From Gemmatimonadaceae bacterium (lineage in GTDB: Bacteria > Gemmatimonadota > Gemmatimonadetes > Gemmatimonadales > Gemmatimonadaceae): DNA of 64,000 nucleotides. The stretch is from contig DASXUN010000004.1 of NCBI GenBank assembly GCA_036504815.1, positions 186,001-250,000 on the forward strand. The letters run 5' to 3'. The position numbers and the translations under genes are program-made. Numbering within the stretch: the first letter of the stretch is position 1; each line of letters begins with the position of its first letter. Below are positions 16,276-25,324 of this stretch, in pieces. The notes below the pieces were generated by a model. That model was not told where the DNA came from. It was given only the letters and a program-made list of their open reading frames with translations, and searched no databases.

Positions 16276-17988
16276 CTATGGCGCCATCCGCATCCGGTCG
16301 AGCGCGTCGCGCGCCTGGGGGACGAGCGCGCTGTCGGGCCACGTGAGGATCAGGTGTTCATAACGCGCCGTCGCCCCGGCGCGGTCGCCGCGCCGCTGCA
16401 GCGCGCGGGCCCACTCGAGATCGGCCTCGGGAGCTTCGGGCGACGCGGCGTACCCTTCGACGAGCCGCGTCCAGAGCGAGAGCGCCCGCGCATCGTCGCC
16501 CTTGGCGCTGGCCACGCGCGCGGCGAGGGCGAGCAGGAACGGCGCGGCCTCGGGGACGGAGTCGGCCGCCTGCTCGAAGGCGCGTGACGCCTGCACCGAA
16601 TCACCGCGCGCCAGCGCCAGGAAGGCGGCGCCGATCCCCGGCGCGCGGCTGCGCGCCGCGCGCGAGATGAAGGCGAGCGCGGTGAGCACCTCGGGGGTCT
16701 TGTCCTCGGCGGTCCGCAGGCCGCTGCGGGCGCCATCGAGGTCGCCATCGAACAAGGCCAGCCATCCCGACACCACATCCTCGTCCTCGCCCCCACCCTG
16801 CGCGGCCGCCTGTCGCGCCCGCGCGATGTCGCCCGCACGAATCCATCCCCACGCGAGACTGCGCGCGAACAGCCGCCGCTGCGCCGCCGTGACCCGCGTA
16901 CCGTAACTCGCGATGAGCTGCTCCGCGTCGCGCGAACGCCCCAACTCCGCGAGCGCCCGCACCCGCAGGGGGAGCGCGTCCGAGACGGCTTGCGCGCTGT
17001 CGAGTGCCGGAACCGCCAGCGCCGAGAGCCGCAGCGCCCCGGCCGCATCGCCACCCGGGAGTGCGGCGCCGGCCGCGCGCAGGGCCAGCGCCGGATCGCG
17101 TCGCACCTGATACGCCGCCTCGAGCGCGTCCCGCGCCACGAGCGCGCCCCCCATGTGCGCCGCTTCGTCCGCGAAATCGATCCACAACTGCGCGGTGCTG
17201 TCGGCCGCTGGGAGCGTGCGCAACGCGCGCCATCCCTCGCGCGGCGAGCCCCAGCGCAGCTCGAGCCAGGCGCGGGTGCGCGCCAGCGCCGCGACGAGCG
17301 CGGCCGGTGCCGTCAGCTGGGGCGTGAGCGCCGTGCGCACGCCCTCGCGCGAGGCGTTGGGCGCTCCCATCAGCGAGTACGCCGCCGACTGGTCGAGATA
17401 CGGCGCGTCGGCCATTGCATCTCGCCAGGCCGCGGCGGCCGCGTCCCAGCGCCCGCGTGTGGCGTACAGATCGGCGAACTCGGTGGCGAACTCGCGTGCG
17501 CCGCCGAGCGCCGCCACCGCTTGCTGAAGCACCGAGTCGGCAAGTTCGGTACGGCGATCGGTGAGGAGGAGCCGCACGTACTCGCGATACGGCGCCGCAT
17601 CGCGCGCGTCGAGCGCGCGCCATTCCTCGAAGGCCCGCCGCGCGGCCGCGTCGCGCCCCAGCGAGCGCAAGGTGCGCAGCAGCGCGCCGCGCAGCACCGC
17701 ATCGCGCGGCGTCGTGCGCAGCAGCGCGTCGAGCGTGGGGAGGAGCGAATCTTCCTGTCCCAGCGAACCGAACGAGCGCTCCATGCCGAGCACGCCCTGC
17801 GACACCGCGCCCAACTTCACCGCCTCGCGGTAGGCGGCAATCGCCTCGCGGTACTTGGCCGCGTTTTCCAGGTCGATGGCGCGCTTGAGCGCCATCTCCC
17901 CCGGCTGGGCTTGCGCGCGCAGCGAGGCTGGCGCCGCAAGCGCCGCCAGCAGCAGCGCGATGACCGGCCAGACGTGCCTGCGCTTCAT
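16276..17988 (-). CDS. Secreted TPR-repeat protein
   Basis: The product (570 aa) carries a signal peptide (MKRRHVWPVIALLLAALAAPASLRAQA) and is then almost entirely Ala/Leu/Arg-rich helical hairpins. The clearest TPR units are LKRAIDLENAAKYREAIAAYREAVKLG near the start and DLEWARALQRRGDRAGATARYEHLILTWPDSALV at the end, resembling YbgF-type tails. It probably acts as a periplasmic scaffold. It starts 1 base after the stop of the DUF4175-like gene, which indicates one operon with the DUF4159 and DUF4175 genes. No catalytic motif is seen. Confidence 0.8.
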   Translation of the reverse strand: MKRRHVWPVIALLLAALAAPASLRAQAQPGEMALKRAIDLENAAKYREAIAAYREAVKLGAVSQGVLGMERSFGSLGQEDSLLPTLDALLRTTPRDAVLRGALLRTLRSLGRDAAARRAFEEWRALDARDAAPYREYVRLLLTDRRTELADSVLQQAVAALGGAREFATEFADLYATRGRWDAAAAAWRDAMADAPYLDQSAAYSLMGAPNASREGVRTALTPQLTAPAALVAALARTRAWLELRWGSPREGWRALRTLPAADSTAQLWIDFADEAAHMGGALVARDALEAAYQVRRDPALALRAAGAALPGGDAAGALRLSALAVPALDSAQAVSDALPLRVRALAELGRSRDAEQLIASYGTRVTAAQRRLFARSLAWGWIRAGDIARARQAAAQGGGEDEDVVSGWLALFDGDLDGARSGLRTAEDKTPEVLTALAFISRAARSRAPGIGAAFLALARGDSVQASRAFEQAADSVPEAAPFLLALAARVASAKGDDARALSLWTRLVEGYAASPEAPEADLEWARALQRRGDRAGATARYEHLILTWPDSALVPQARDALDRMRMAP

Positions 17989-17989
17989 G

Positions 17990-20900
17990 CTACGGCTTCT
18001 TCCGCGGTTCTAGCGTCTGCCGTTTGCCGTCTTCCGTCTGCATCGGCGTCGGCTCGACGTTCAGCCGGCGGAAGTACTCCAGCACCGCACGGCGCTCCTC
18101 CGGCGCGAGTCCGCGCAGCTCGTCCCACGTCGGGGCGCGATACCGCAGCGCGTCGCGCCCGCGTCCGGCACCGTCGGGGGGCGCGAACGGCGACACCTTG
18201 TCACCCGGCTTCGACTCGCGCGGCCCCATCTCGTCGCGCTCCTCCTGCTGCAGCAGGCGGCCCGCGTCGAGCATCTTGCGGAAAAGCCGCTGCTGTCGGT
18301 CGAGCGTGGACGGATCGGCGACGCCCGCCTCGAGCGACTGGGCGAGCGTGCGCGCCTCGCGGGCGAGCTCGCGCGTACGGCCGGTCGCGTCGAGATCCTG
18401 CACGTCGTCGAGCGCCTTGGCGACGGCGCGCTGCTGGCGCGCGAGCACACGCGCCTTGTCGAGCGTCGCCGCGTCGGCCCCCGGCCGCTGGTTGGGCGTC
18501 GGGAAGAGCCCCGCCATCTGCGAGTTCAACTGTCCCTGCTGTTCCGCGAGCTTCTGCAGTTCGGCTACCATTTCGGGAACGCCGCTTCCCGACTGCGCCC
18601 CTTCCACGCGCTCGCGATCGCGCGCCAGCGCGCTGGCCGCCTGCCGCAGCGACTGCGCGGCCTCGCGCATCGCGCTGGCCTGCTGTGACGGACTGCCCTG
18701 CCCCTGCTGCGCGTTGTTCGCGTCACGCATCGCCTGGTCCACGCGCTGCTGCGCGTCCTTCATCGCCTGCTGCGTCCCCGGCGAGACCATCGCGCTCTTC
18801 TTCGCCTGCTCGGCGAGCCGCTCGCTCGCCCGCTGCACGCCCTGCTGCAGCGCGCTCTGCCGCGACCGCACGTCCCCCTGCTGGTCGCCGGCGCTCTTTC
18901 CCTGCACCTGCTCCGCCAGCTGCTCCTGCTGGCGCGCCATCTGCATCATCTCCTGCACGGCCTTGTCGAGCGAGCCGGTGACGTCGTTCTTCCACGCCGC
19001 CACCTGCCGCTCGCGCGCTTCGGACAGCTGGTTCCCCGCCTGTTGCATGGCCTGCGCCGCCTCGCGCGCCGCCTGCTCGCGCCCCTGCCGCGTCCCCTCC
19101 TGCGCGGCGCGCTGCATCGCCTCGCGCGACGCCTGCGCCTGGCTCGCCGCGCCTTCGGCCTGCCGCGCCGCGGCGTTCGCCCGCTCACGCTCGAGCCGCT
19201 GCTGCAGCTGCTGGATCTCGCGCGCGAGCTGCGCCGTCTGCTCCGCCACCGTCTTCGTCCGCGCCGGATCGCCCGCCCCGGAGTCGGCCAGCTGCCGCTG
19301 ACGGCGCGCCATCGACGTCGCGTCCTCGCGCAGCGTCTTCATCTGTCCCTCGAGCGCGGCGCGGCGCAGCATCTCGGCGCTCTTCTCGAGCGCCTCGCGC
19401 AGCCGCTTCTGTTGCTCCGCCAACTCGGCCATCGACTGCCGCGTGCGATCCTGCGAGAGGTCCTGCGCCGCCCCCTCGAGTTTCTTCATCGCGGCGAGCA
19501 GTTCGGGCGTGAGCGCATCGCGCATCAGCTGCTGCGCCTCGCGCAGCTGCGCCTGCAGCGAACTGTCCAGCCCGCCCGCGGCGCGCAGGCGCTCCTCCAG
19601 CTCGCGCGTCGCGTCCTGCACCTCACGCGAACGCTGCGCCATCTCGGCCTGCTCCTTCGCCAGCCCCTTCGCCTTCTCGGCCGCGTCATACGACATCGCG
19701 TCAGGCGCCGTGCGCTCGCCGGGCTTGGCCGACTCGGCGGGCGTCCGCGCGCGCACCGCTTCGTTGGTGCGCTGTTCCAGCCGCTGCTGGGCGCGGGCCG
19801 CGGCGAGCGCCTTGCTTACCAGCGAATCCGCCGCCGCGCGCGCTTCGCGTCGTTGGTCCTCGACCGCCGGCACGCGCAGCAGCAGCTCACGGCTCTTCCC
19901 CGCCTGTCCCCACGGCGTGTCGTCGTGCGCGCTCGCCTGCACGTGCACCACGTCCCCCGGCTGCAGCGCGAGCGCGCCCAGCTCGAGCGCGATCGCGCCG
20001 AGGTACGAGGGCGCGCCGCCCTCGAACAGTCGTCGCGACTGCGGCGCCGTCACCCGCCCGTCGGCGTGCCGCGTCCACACCGCCACCGACACGTCGCGCA
20101 GCACGCGATCGTCCACCGCCGCCACCCCAACGCGCACCGCGCCCGCGGGCGTGACATTGGAATCGGCGCTCGGCGTCAGGAAGTCCACCTGCGGCGCCGA
20201 ATCGGGAACCACCTCGAGCTGCAGCGGAACCGGCAGGTCCGCGATGGGGCCCGTTGCCCCGGACGCGCGCCACTGGAGCGTCGCGCTCGCGCGCGGCGTG
20301 AATCGTCCCGTGAACCCGCGCCCCGTGATCGTCAGCGGCACGCGCACCGCGTCGCCGCCCAGCGCGATGGCCGCCAGCGGTTCCGACGCCCGCCCCGCGA
20401 TGGTGAGTGCCGTTCCCTGCGGCACACGGAGCGTGCCCTCGAGAGCCAGAGTCTCTGGCGCGCGCGAGAGGTACGCTGGGAACTGCGCGGAGATCGTCAC
20501 GTCGCCGACGAACGAGCGCTCGGCCAGCCGCAGGCGCAGGGTGTCGGAGACGACGCGCCCGTCGGTCGCGATCAGCAGCACGTCGGCGTCGAGCGGGCCG
20601 ACGCGCCACGACGCCGCCCCATCGCGCACGACGAGCGTCGTGTCGCGCCACGCGCCGCCCGTCGCGCGCTGGCGCACCGTCAGCGCGCGGCGCCCCGGCG
20701 CGTGCACCCGCAGCGGGGCCGTGTCGCCACGCAACAGCCCCGCCGGCGGATCGTCGAAGGTGATCGCCGGCAACAGCGTGCCCGCCCACGCCGAGGCCGG
20801 ATGCAGCAGCGCGCGCCATCCATCGCCGTGCGATCCGCCCGTCCCCGCCGCCGCGGCCACGATGATGAGCGTCGTCCCGGCGGCGACGGCAAGCGCACGC

Positions 20901-21316
20901 TGGGTGGAGCGCTGCAATCGCGGCGCCAGCGGCGCATCGCCGAGGCGCGCGCCAAGGAGCGAGTCGGCGCGCGCCACAAATGGGCCACCCTGTGGCGCCA
21001 CTTCCAGGAGCGTGCGCGCCGCGCCATCGCGCAGCCCGCGCTCCAGCTCGATGGCGCGGGCCACGTCGCCCGGCGACGTCTGCGTGCGGCGCCGCCGACG
21101 CTGCAGCTCCCATCCGCCCCACGCCGCGGCGCCCGCGACCAGCCAGAGGAAGAGCGGGACGACTCGCGGCAGTGCCAGCCAGCGCGTGTTGCCGAGCGCG
21201 ATGGCGCCCAGCGTCAGCGTCGCCACGCCCACGGTGGCGACGCGCAGCACCACCGCCGCGCGCACCTGCCGGGCGACGCGGGCATGCTCGGCGAGCAGCC
21301 GTTCGACGGTCGTCAT
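17990..21316 (-). CDS. DUF4175-like membrane protein with long coiled coil
   Basis: The product (1108 aa) has two membrane helices near the N-terminus (about 23-68) and a third near 145-162. A beta-rich periplasmic part follows (about 165-460) with Ig-like strands, then a very long Gln/Arg/Ala/Glu-rich coiled coil (about 480-1000), including runs such as QRVDQAMRDANNAQQGQG. The C-terminus has DALRYRAPTWDELRGLAPEERRAVLEYFRRLN. This layout matches the DUF4175 group, commonly found beside DUF4159 and TPR genes as here. The exact role is unknown; a cell-envelope scaffold is likely. It overlaps the DUF4159 gene (ATGA), so the two should be coupled. Confidence 0.75.
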   Translation of the reverse strand: MTTVERLLAEHARVARQVRAAVVLRVATVGVATLTLGAIALGNTRWLALPRVVPLFLWLVAGAAAWGGWELQRRRRRTQTSPGDVARAIELERGLRDGAARTLLEVAPQGGPFVARADSLLGARLGDAPLAPRLQRSTQRALAVAAGTTLIIVAAAAGTGGSHGDGWRALLHPASAWAGTLLPAITFDDPPAGLLRGDTAPLRVHAPGRRALTVRQRATGGAWRDTTLVVRDGAASWRVGPLDADVLLIATDGRVVSDTLRLRLAERSFVGDVTISAQFPAYLSRAPETLALEGTLRVPQGTALTIAGRASEPLAAIALGGDAVRVPLTITGRGFTGRFTPRASATLQWRASGATGPIADLPVPLQLEVVPDSAPQVDFLTPSADSNVTPAGAVRVGVAAVDDRVLRDVSVAVWTRHADGRVTAPQSRRLFEGGAPSYLGAIALELGALALQPGDVVHVQASAHDDTPWGQAGKSRELLLRVPAVEDQRREARAAADSLVSKALAAARAQQRLEQRTNEAVRARTPAESAKPGERTAPDAMSYDAAEKAKGLAKEQAEMAQRSREVQDATRELEERLRAAGGLDSSLQAQLREAQQLMRDALTPELLAAMKKLEGAAQDLSQDRTRQSMAELAEQQKRLREALEKSAEMLRRAALEGQMKTLREDATSMARRQRQLADSGAGDPARTKTVAEQTAQLAREIQQLQQRLERERANAAARQAEGAASQAQASREAMQRAAQEGTRQGREQAAREAAQAMQQAGNQLSEARERQVAAWKNDVTGSLDKAVQEMMQMARQQEQLAEQVQGKSAGDQQGDVRSRQSALQQGVQRASERLAEQAKKSAMVSPGTQQAMKDAQQRVDQAMRDANNAQQGQGSPSQQASAMREAAQSLRQAASALARDRERVEGAQSGSGVPEMVAELQKLAEQQGQLNSQMAGLFPTPNQRPGADAATLDKARVLARQQRAVAKALDDVQDLDATGRTRELAREARTLAQSLEAGVADPSTLDRQQRLFRKMLDAGRLLQQEERDEMGPRESKPGDKVSPFAPPDGAGRGRDALRYRAPTWDELRGLAPEERRAVLEYFRRLNVEPTPMQTEDGKRQTLEPRKKP

Positions 21317-21999
21317 GCGCCCGGACGGCTGCTGATGGCGTACACGAAGAGATTCACGCCCATGCGCAGCGCCTGTTCATGCAGCTCCGGTGGATCATCC
21401 TTGTACGTGCCCACGTCTTCCCAGCCGTTGCCGAGGTCGCTCTCGTAGCTGTAGAAGACGGCGAGGCGGTCGCCGATGAACAGCCCGAGGCCGCGCGCCG
21501 GCTTGCCGTCGTGTTCGTGGATCTTCGGCACGCCCTGCGGAACGTCGTACACCGCGTGGTAGACCGGGTGCCGCAGCGGCACGTCCACCAGCTCGCGGTC
21601 GGGGAAGACGCGCTTGAGCTCGCGACGGAACGAATCATCGAGCCCGTAATTGTCGTCGGCGTGAAGGAAGCCGCCGCGCAGCAGGTACTCGCGCAGGCGC
21701 GCCACTTCCGGTTCGGTCAGCCGAATGTTCCCGTGCCCCGTGAGGTGCAGGAACGGATAGTCCCACAGCCGCTCGTCCATCAGCGTGACGCGCGCTTCCT
21801 TGGGATCCACGTCGAGCGTGGTCCGCTGACGGATGGCGGCGATCAGGTTGGGCAGGCTCGAGGGATTGGCGTACCAGTCGCCGCCACCGTCGTACTGCAG
21901 GCGCGCCACGGCGAGGCGCGGCGCCGCCGGCGCGTGCAGCGGGCGGGCCGCGCCGGTCGCGAGGGGAAGCGCGAGCAGGAGAATGTGGGAGAGGCGCAT
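21313..21999 (-). CDS. DUF4159 exported protein
   Basis: The product (228 aa) has a signal peptide (MRLSHILLLALPLATGAARP) followed by one DUF4159 domain, a glutamine-amidotransferase-like fold. Typical family sequences are LQYDGGGDWYANPSSLPNLIAAI, FLHLTGHGNIRLTEPEVARLREYLLRGGFLHADD and the terminal ELHEQALRMGVNLFVYAIS. The nucleophile of a true amidotransferase is not evident. Proteins of this family typically accompany membrane and TPR proteins of unknown purpose, which is the context here. It begins 2 bases after rsmI. Confidence 0.88.
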   Translation of the reverse strand: MRLSHILLLALPLATGAARPLHAPAAPRLAVARLQYDGGGDWYANPSSLPNLIAAIRQRTTLDVDPKEARVTLMDERLWDYPFLHLTGHGNIRLTEPEVARLREYLLRGGFLHADDNYGLDDSFRRELKRVFPDRELVDVPLRHPVYHAVYDVPQGVPKIHEHDGKPARGLGLFIGDRLAVFYSYESDLGNGWEDVGTYKDDPPELHEQALRMGVNLFVYAISSRPGA

Positions 22000-22001
22000 G
22001 C

Positions 22002-22841
22002 TCAGTCGTGGGCGAGGCGATACGCGAGATTGCGGGGGGCGCCGTCGTCCTCCATGAGAACGCGCACGACGTCCCGAGCGCTCAACCCCTCGGCGCGCAG
22101 CGCGGCCGCCCGGGCGCGCAGCGCCTCTTCGTCGAGCGGCGGCGCCTCGCCGCCCTGCACGACGATCACCACCTCGCCTCGCGGCGCCGCCTCGGCAAAC
22201 TGCGCGGCCAGCGCGCTCACCGCGCCGCGGCAGAACTCCTCGAACTGCTTGGTCAGTTCACGGGCCACCACGGCCAGCCGGTCGCCGGCGCCGGCCGCGG
22301 CGAGATCGCGGAGCGTGTCGGCCACCCGGTTCGGCGCCTCGTACAGCACGGCGGTGTGACGGAGCGCGGCGACGTCGGCGAGCAGCGCGCGGCGCTCGGG
22401 GCCCTTGCGCGGCACGAAGCCGAAGAACGTGAACCGATCGGCCGGCAGCGCCGCGCCGACGAGGGCGGCGAGCAGCGCCGATGCGCCGGGAATCGGCACC
22501 ACCGGCACGCCGGCCGACACCGCGGCCTGCACCAGCCGCGCGCCCGGATCGCTGAGCAGCGGCGTGCCGGCGTCACTCACCAGCGCCAGTCGCGCCCCGA
22601 TCTGCAGGCGCCCGACGAGCGACGGCGTGGTGGCCGCCTCGTTGTGCTCGTGATACGACTCGAGCGGCGTGTGGATGTCGAAATGCGACAGCAGGGCGCG
22701 CGTGTGCCGCGTGTCTTCCGCGAGGATCGCATCCACCGAACGCAGCGTCTCCAGCGCGCGCGCACTCAGGTCCCCGAGGTTCCCGATGGGCGTGCTGACG
22801 ATGTAGAGCGTGCCGACCGAGTCTACCACGGAATGTTCCAC
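22002..22841 (-). CDS. rsmI: 16S rRNA (cytidine1402-2'-O)-methyltransferase
   Basis: The product (279 aa) 2'-O-methylates C1402 in the 16S decoding centre with S-adenosylmethionine. It shows the tetrapyrrole-methylase fold with LYIVSTPIGNLGDLSARALETL, DAILAEDTRHTRALLSHF, the VSDAGTPLLSDPG loop and IPGASALLAAL, plus the C-terminal helical extension with LSARDVVRVLMED. Length and order are standard. Its start lies 19 bases inside the upstream gene, and DUF4159 follows 2 bases after its stop, so it sits in a tight minus-strand run. Confidence 0.95.
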   Translation of the reverse strand: MEHSVVDSVGTLYIVSTPIGNLGDLSARALETLRSVDAILAEDTRHTRALLSHFDIHTPLESYHEHNEAATTPSLVGRLQIGARLALVSDAGTPLLSDPGARLVQAAVSAGVPVVPIPGASALLAALVGAALPADRFTFFGFVPRKGPERRALLADVAALRHTAVLYEAPNRVADTLRDLAAAGAGDRLAVVARELTKQFEEFCRGAVSALAAQFAEAAPRGEVVIVVQGGEAPPLDEEALRARAAALRAEGLSARDVVRVLMEDDGAPRNLAYRLAHD

Positions 22842-23806
22842 GGCAGGGCTTCGAACAGCCCGGCCGCCTGGAACAGGTGCCGGCGCTGGCGCGTGACGTC
22901 GGCGAGCAGCTGCTCCGCCGTCACGCCCTCGGGCAGCGGCAGGTGCCAGAGCGTCTCGCCCAGCCAGGCCGCGATCGCCGCGGCGAGCGCCGGGGCGTCG
23001 ACGACCGGATCGCGCTGGTTGGGAATCGTGAGCGAGAACCGGTCGAGCGCCGGATGCTTTTCCATCAGGTGGTGGCGCGCATGCTCCGCCACGGCGAGCG
23101 CGCTCTCCGCGCCGCCCGCGTGCAGGCGATGGATGAGCGTGCCCACGAGCTCACGATATGCCGCGATGAGGGCGGGCGCCGCCTGGTTGGGGAGCACGGG
23201 CGGGACGTTCCAGCGTCGCGCCGACCCGCCGTTCTGGAACGCGCGGTCGAGCAGCGCGCGCACCCGCGATGCGCCGTCGAGCGCGGTTGAATCGTCGGCG
23301 AAGTAGCCGCGCAATGGCATGCCATGCTGGACGACGATGTAGTTCACGCCGCCGTCGGCGACAATTTCGACGAGGCCGTCGAACAGCGTCGCCATCAGGT
23401 TGCCGAGCAGCGCCGCGGTGCTCGCCGCCGGCAGCTCCGGCGGCCATCCCAGGTCGGGCGTCAGCTGCGAGTGGTACATCGCCGCCAGCTGCTCGTCCTC
23501 CGCCTCGTGAAAACAGATCTCGCCATACTCGGCGGCGCTCGGCACCTTGGCCACCGCCTCGCCGATCGAGAGCGCCCGCCACCGCCGGCCGTCGGAGGTG
23601 GCGGTCGCGTTCACCACGTCGCCCTCCTCCATGTAGAGCATCAGCAGCTCTTCGGGGAGCCAGATGGCGACGTACCCGAAGACCCGCGCCGCGCGATCGC
23701 GCTTGGCGTCGGTGAGCAGATTCTGCAGGTGCACGTACGCCAGGCGCGTGCGCGGCAGCAGCGCGCGAATCTTGGGGTACCGGGGATGTCCAGCGGCGAC
23801 AGGCAT
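22823..23806 (-). CDS. Conserved protein of unknown function
   Basis: The product (327 aa) has no signal peptide or membrane helix and I do not recognise it. Segments LPRTRLAYVHLQNLLTDAKRDRAARVFGYVAIWLPEELLMLYMEEGDVVNATAT and RWRALSIGEAVAKVPSAAEYGEICFHEA form an N-terminal alpha/beta part. A central part (NLMATLFDGLVEIVADGGVNYIVVQHGMPLRGYFADD) reads like a small ligand-binding or roadblock-like domain. The C-terminal half is helical and Ala-rich. It ends 19 bases into rsmI. A regulatory or motility accessory protein would fit, but that is a guess. Confidence 0.65.
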   Translation of the reverse strand: MPVAAGHPRYPKIRALLPRTRLAYVHLQNLLTDAKRDRAARVFGYVAIWLPEELLMLYMEEGDVVNATATSDGRRWRALSIGEAVAKVPSAAEYGEICFHEAEDEQLAAMYHSQLTPDLGWPPELPAASTAALLGNLMATLFDGLVEIVADGGVNYIVVQHGMPLRGYFADDSTALDGASRVRALLDRAFQNGGSARRWNVPPVLPNQAAPALIAAYRELVGTLIHRLHAGGAESALAVAEHARHHLMEKHPALDRFSLTIPNQRDPVVDAPALAAAIAAWLGETLWHLPLPEGVTAEQLLADVTRQRRHLFQAAGLFEALPWNIPW

Positions 23807-23824
23807 GGAGAGGAGGGCAAACGA

Positions 23825-23856
23825 AACCCGGGCGCGGCTCGTGCGGCACCCGGGTT
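23825..23856 (-). terminator. Terminator hairpin after trxA
   Basis: On the minus strand AACCCGGGTGC pairs with GCGCCCGGGTT (11 pairs, one G-T) around a 10-base loop, followed by TCGTTTGCC. A second short hairpin (TGCGGGG/CCCCGCA) lies just upstream at about 23863-23887. The block separates trxA from the next minus-strand gene. Confidence 0.65.
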
Positions 23857-23893
23857 CAATTCTGCGGGGTGGACGTCCCGCCCCGCAACGGCG

Positions 23894-24223
23894 TCAGGCC
23901 GTGTGCTGCTTGAACTTCGCTTCCAGCGCCGACTTCGGCACCGCGCCGATCACCTGATCCACGACCTTGCCGTCCTTGAAGAACAGCAGCGTCGGGATGG
24001 ACCGCACGTTGAAGCGCATCGACGTCTTCTGGTTCGTGTCGACGTCGAGCTTGGTCACCTTCACCTTGCCTTCGTACTCGACCGAGAGCTGCTCGAGCAC
24101 CGGCGCAATCATGCGGCACGGACCGCACCAGACCGCCCAGAAATCGACGACCGCCACTCCCTGATGCTTCTCGACTTCCTGCTCGAAGTCGGCGTCCGTC
24201 ACTGCAATCAGATTACCCGCCAT
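23894..24223 (-). CDS. trxA: Thioredoxin
   Basis: The product (109 aa) is a cytoplasmic disulfide reductase with the classic active site WCGPC (Cys33, Cys36), the preceding DFWA, the cis-Pro segment RSIPTLLFF and the C-terminal amphipathic helix. There is no signal peptide, so it is the general thioredoxin rather than a periplasmic one. It is divergent from mce and is closed by a hairpin terminator downstream, so it is likely a single-gene transcript. Confidence 0.96.
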   Translation of the reverse strand: MAGNLIAVTDADFEQEVEKHQGVAVVDFWAVWCGPCRMIAPVLEQLSVEYEGKVKVTKLDVDTNQKTSMRFNVRSIPTLLFFKDGKVVDQVIGAVPKSALEAKFKQHTA

Positions 24224-24308
24224 TCCACTCGCCTCCGCCGCGACGGTGCCGTGCAGCCGTCGTGATTGATAATGTTAGGCGCCCACCCTGTTGCCGGAGC
24301 ACCCTGCC

Positions 24309-24719
24309 GTGACCACCCCTGCCCGTCGTGGCACCCGCATCGCCCACCTCGGCGTTGCCGTGCGCGCGCTTCCCGATGTCCTGCCGTTGTACCGCGACGT
24401 GCTCGGCCTGCCCGCGGTGCCGCTCGATGATGCCGACGGCGCCCGCATTGCCGGCTTCGCCGCCGGCGACTCGCTGGTGGAACTCCTGGAACCCGCCGTG
24501 GCCGACTCTCCCATCGCGAAGTACATCGACCGGCGAGGCCCCGGCATCCACCACATCTGCTTCTACGTCGATGATCTCGACGCCACCCTCGCCAAGGCGA
24601 CGGCCGCCGGGATCACGCTTATCGATGACGTGCCGCGCATCGGCGCCGAGGGCAAGCGCATTGCCTTCCTGCACCCGAAGTCAACGAACGGCGTGCTCAT
24701 CGAACTGTCTGAATACTAA
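24309..24719 (+). CDS. mce: Methylmalonyl-CoA epimerase
   Basis: The product (136 aa) is a vicinal-oxygen-chelate protein that interconverts R- and S-methylmalonyl-CoA in propionate metabolism. Family features are RIAHLGVAVRALPDVLPLYRDVLGL, SLVELLEPAVADSPIAKYI, the metal-binding GPGIHHICFYVDDL and NGVLIELSEY at the end. GTG 24309 is taken as the start; an in-frame TTG 18 bases upstream is the alternative. No methylmalonyl-CoA mutase genes are adjacent. A hairpin follows the stop directly. Confidence 0.9.
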   Translation: MTTPARRGTRIAHLGVAVRALPDVLPLYRDVLGLPAVPLDDADGARIAGFAAGDSLVELLEPAVADSPIAKYIDRRGPGIHHICFYVDDLDATLAKATAAGITLIDDVPRIGAEGKRIAFLHPKSTNGVLIELSEY

Positions 24720-24720
24720 T

Positions 24721-24761
24721 CGGGGCGGCAAGCCCCGGATTGTCGGTGGCCTGCCGCCCCG
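24721..24761 (+). terminator. GC-rich hairpin after mce
   Basis: CGGGGCGGCA (24721-24730) and TGCCGCCCCG (24752-24761) pair over 10 bases and begin just after the mce stop. There is no T-run, so termination is likely but unproven. Confidence 0.5.
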
Positions 24762-24811
24762 CGCGCGCGGACGCCGCGTTTCGTCACATCGCGCCGGTCG
24801 TGGCGCGTACG

Positions 24812-25279
24812 CTACCGCGTGTTCGTCGCGTTTCCCGGAGGCGTGTTGCTCGCACCGCAGAAGCCGTGATCACGAAGCTGATCAAGCTCAAGGTTCTCCA
24901 CATACCAGCGGTTCGCCGGCCCCTTCACCACCGTGAACAACGGCGTGGCCTTGAGCGTCAGCAGCGTGAGCGTCACCGGAATGCGCAGGCGCCCGGCCTC
25001 GCCCGGCGTCGGCGCGCCGAGGGCGACTTGTTCATGCGCGAGGCACTGGATCATTATCAACTCACGCCGCTCCAGTTCCTTCTGGCTCATGGACGTGCTG
25101 GCGGGACCCTTGTCGGTTCCCCACACGTTCCCCATCGCCGTGAGGTCCTTGCGCTGGGAGGCGGCGAGGAACTGCTGGATGGCCGCGTTTGGCGACTCGG
25201 CGCCGGTGCCGGAGCCGCCACCCGGCAGGCTGGAACAGGCGGCGAGGACGGGCAGCAGCAGCAGGGCGACTCTCTTCAC
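24812..25279 (-). CDS. Small lipoprotein of unknown function
   Basis: The product (155 aa) has a short signal peptide with lipobox LAAC (Cys15), a Gly/Ser-rich linker, then a compact domain (about 30-140). That domain contains NAAIQQFLAASQRKDLTAMGNVWGTDKG and a beta-rich part TLLTLKATPLFTVVKGPANRWYVENLEL. This resembles NTF2-like or DUF4878-type lipoproteins, which usually have no catalytic role. It converges with mce and diverges from pdxJ; no partner can be inferred. Confidence 0.75.
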   Translation of the reverse strand: MKRVALLLLPVLAACSSLPGGGSGTGAESPNAAIQQFLAASQRKDLTAMGNVWGTDKGPASTSMSQKELERRELIMIQCLAHEQVALGAPTPGEAGRLRIPVTLTLLTLKATPLFTVVKGPANRWYVENLELDQLRDHGFCGASNTPPGNATNTR

Positions 25280-25324
25280 TGAAGACTCCCGCGGAGCGCG
25301 TCCGCGATCACGATGGGGTGGACT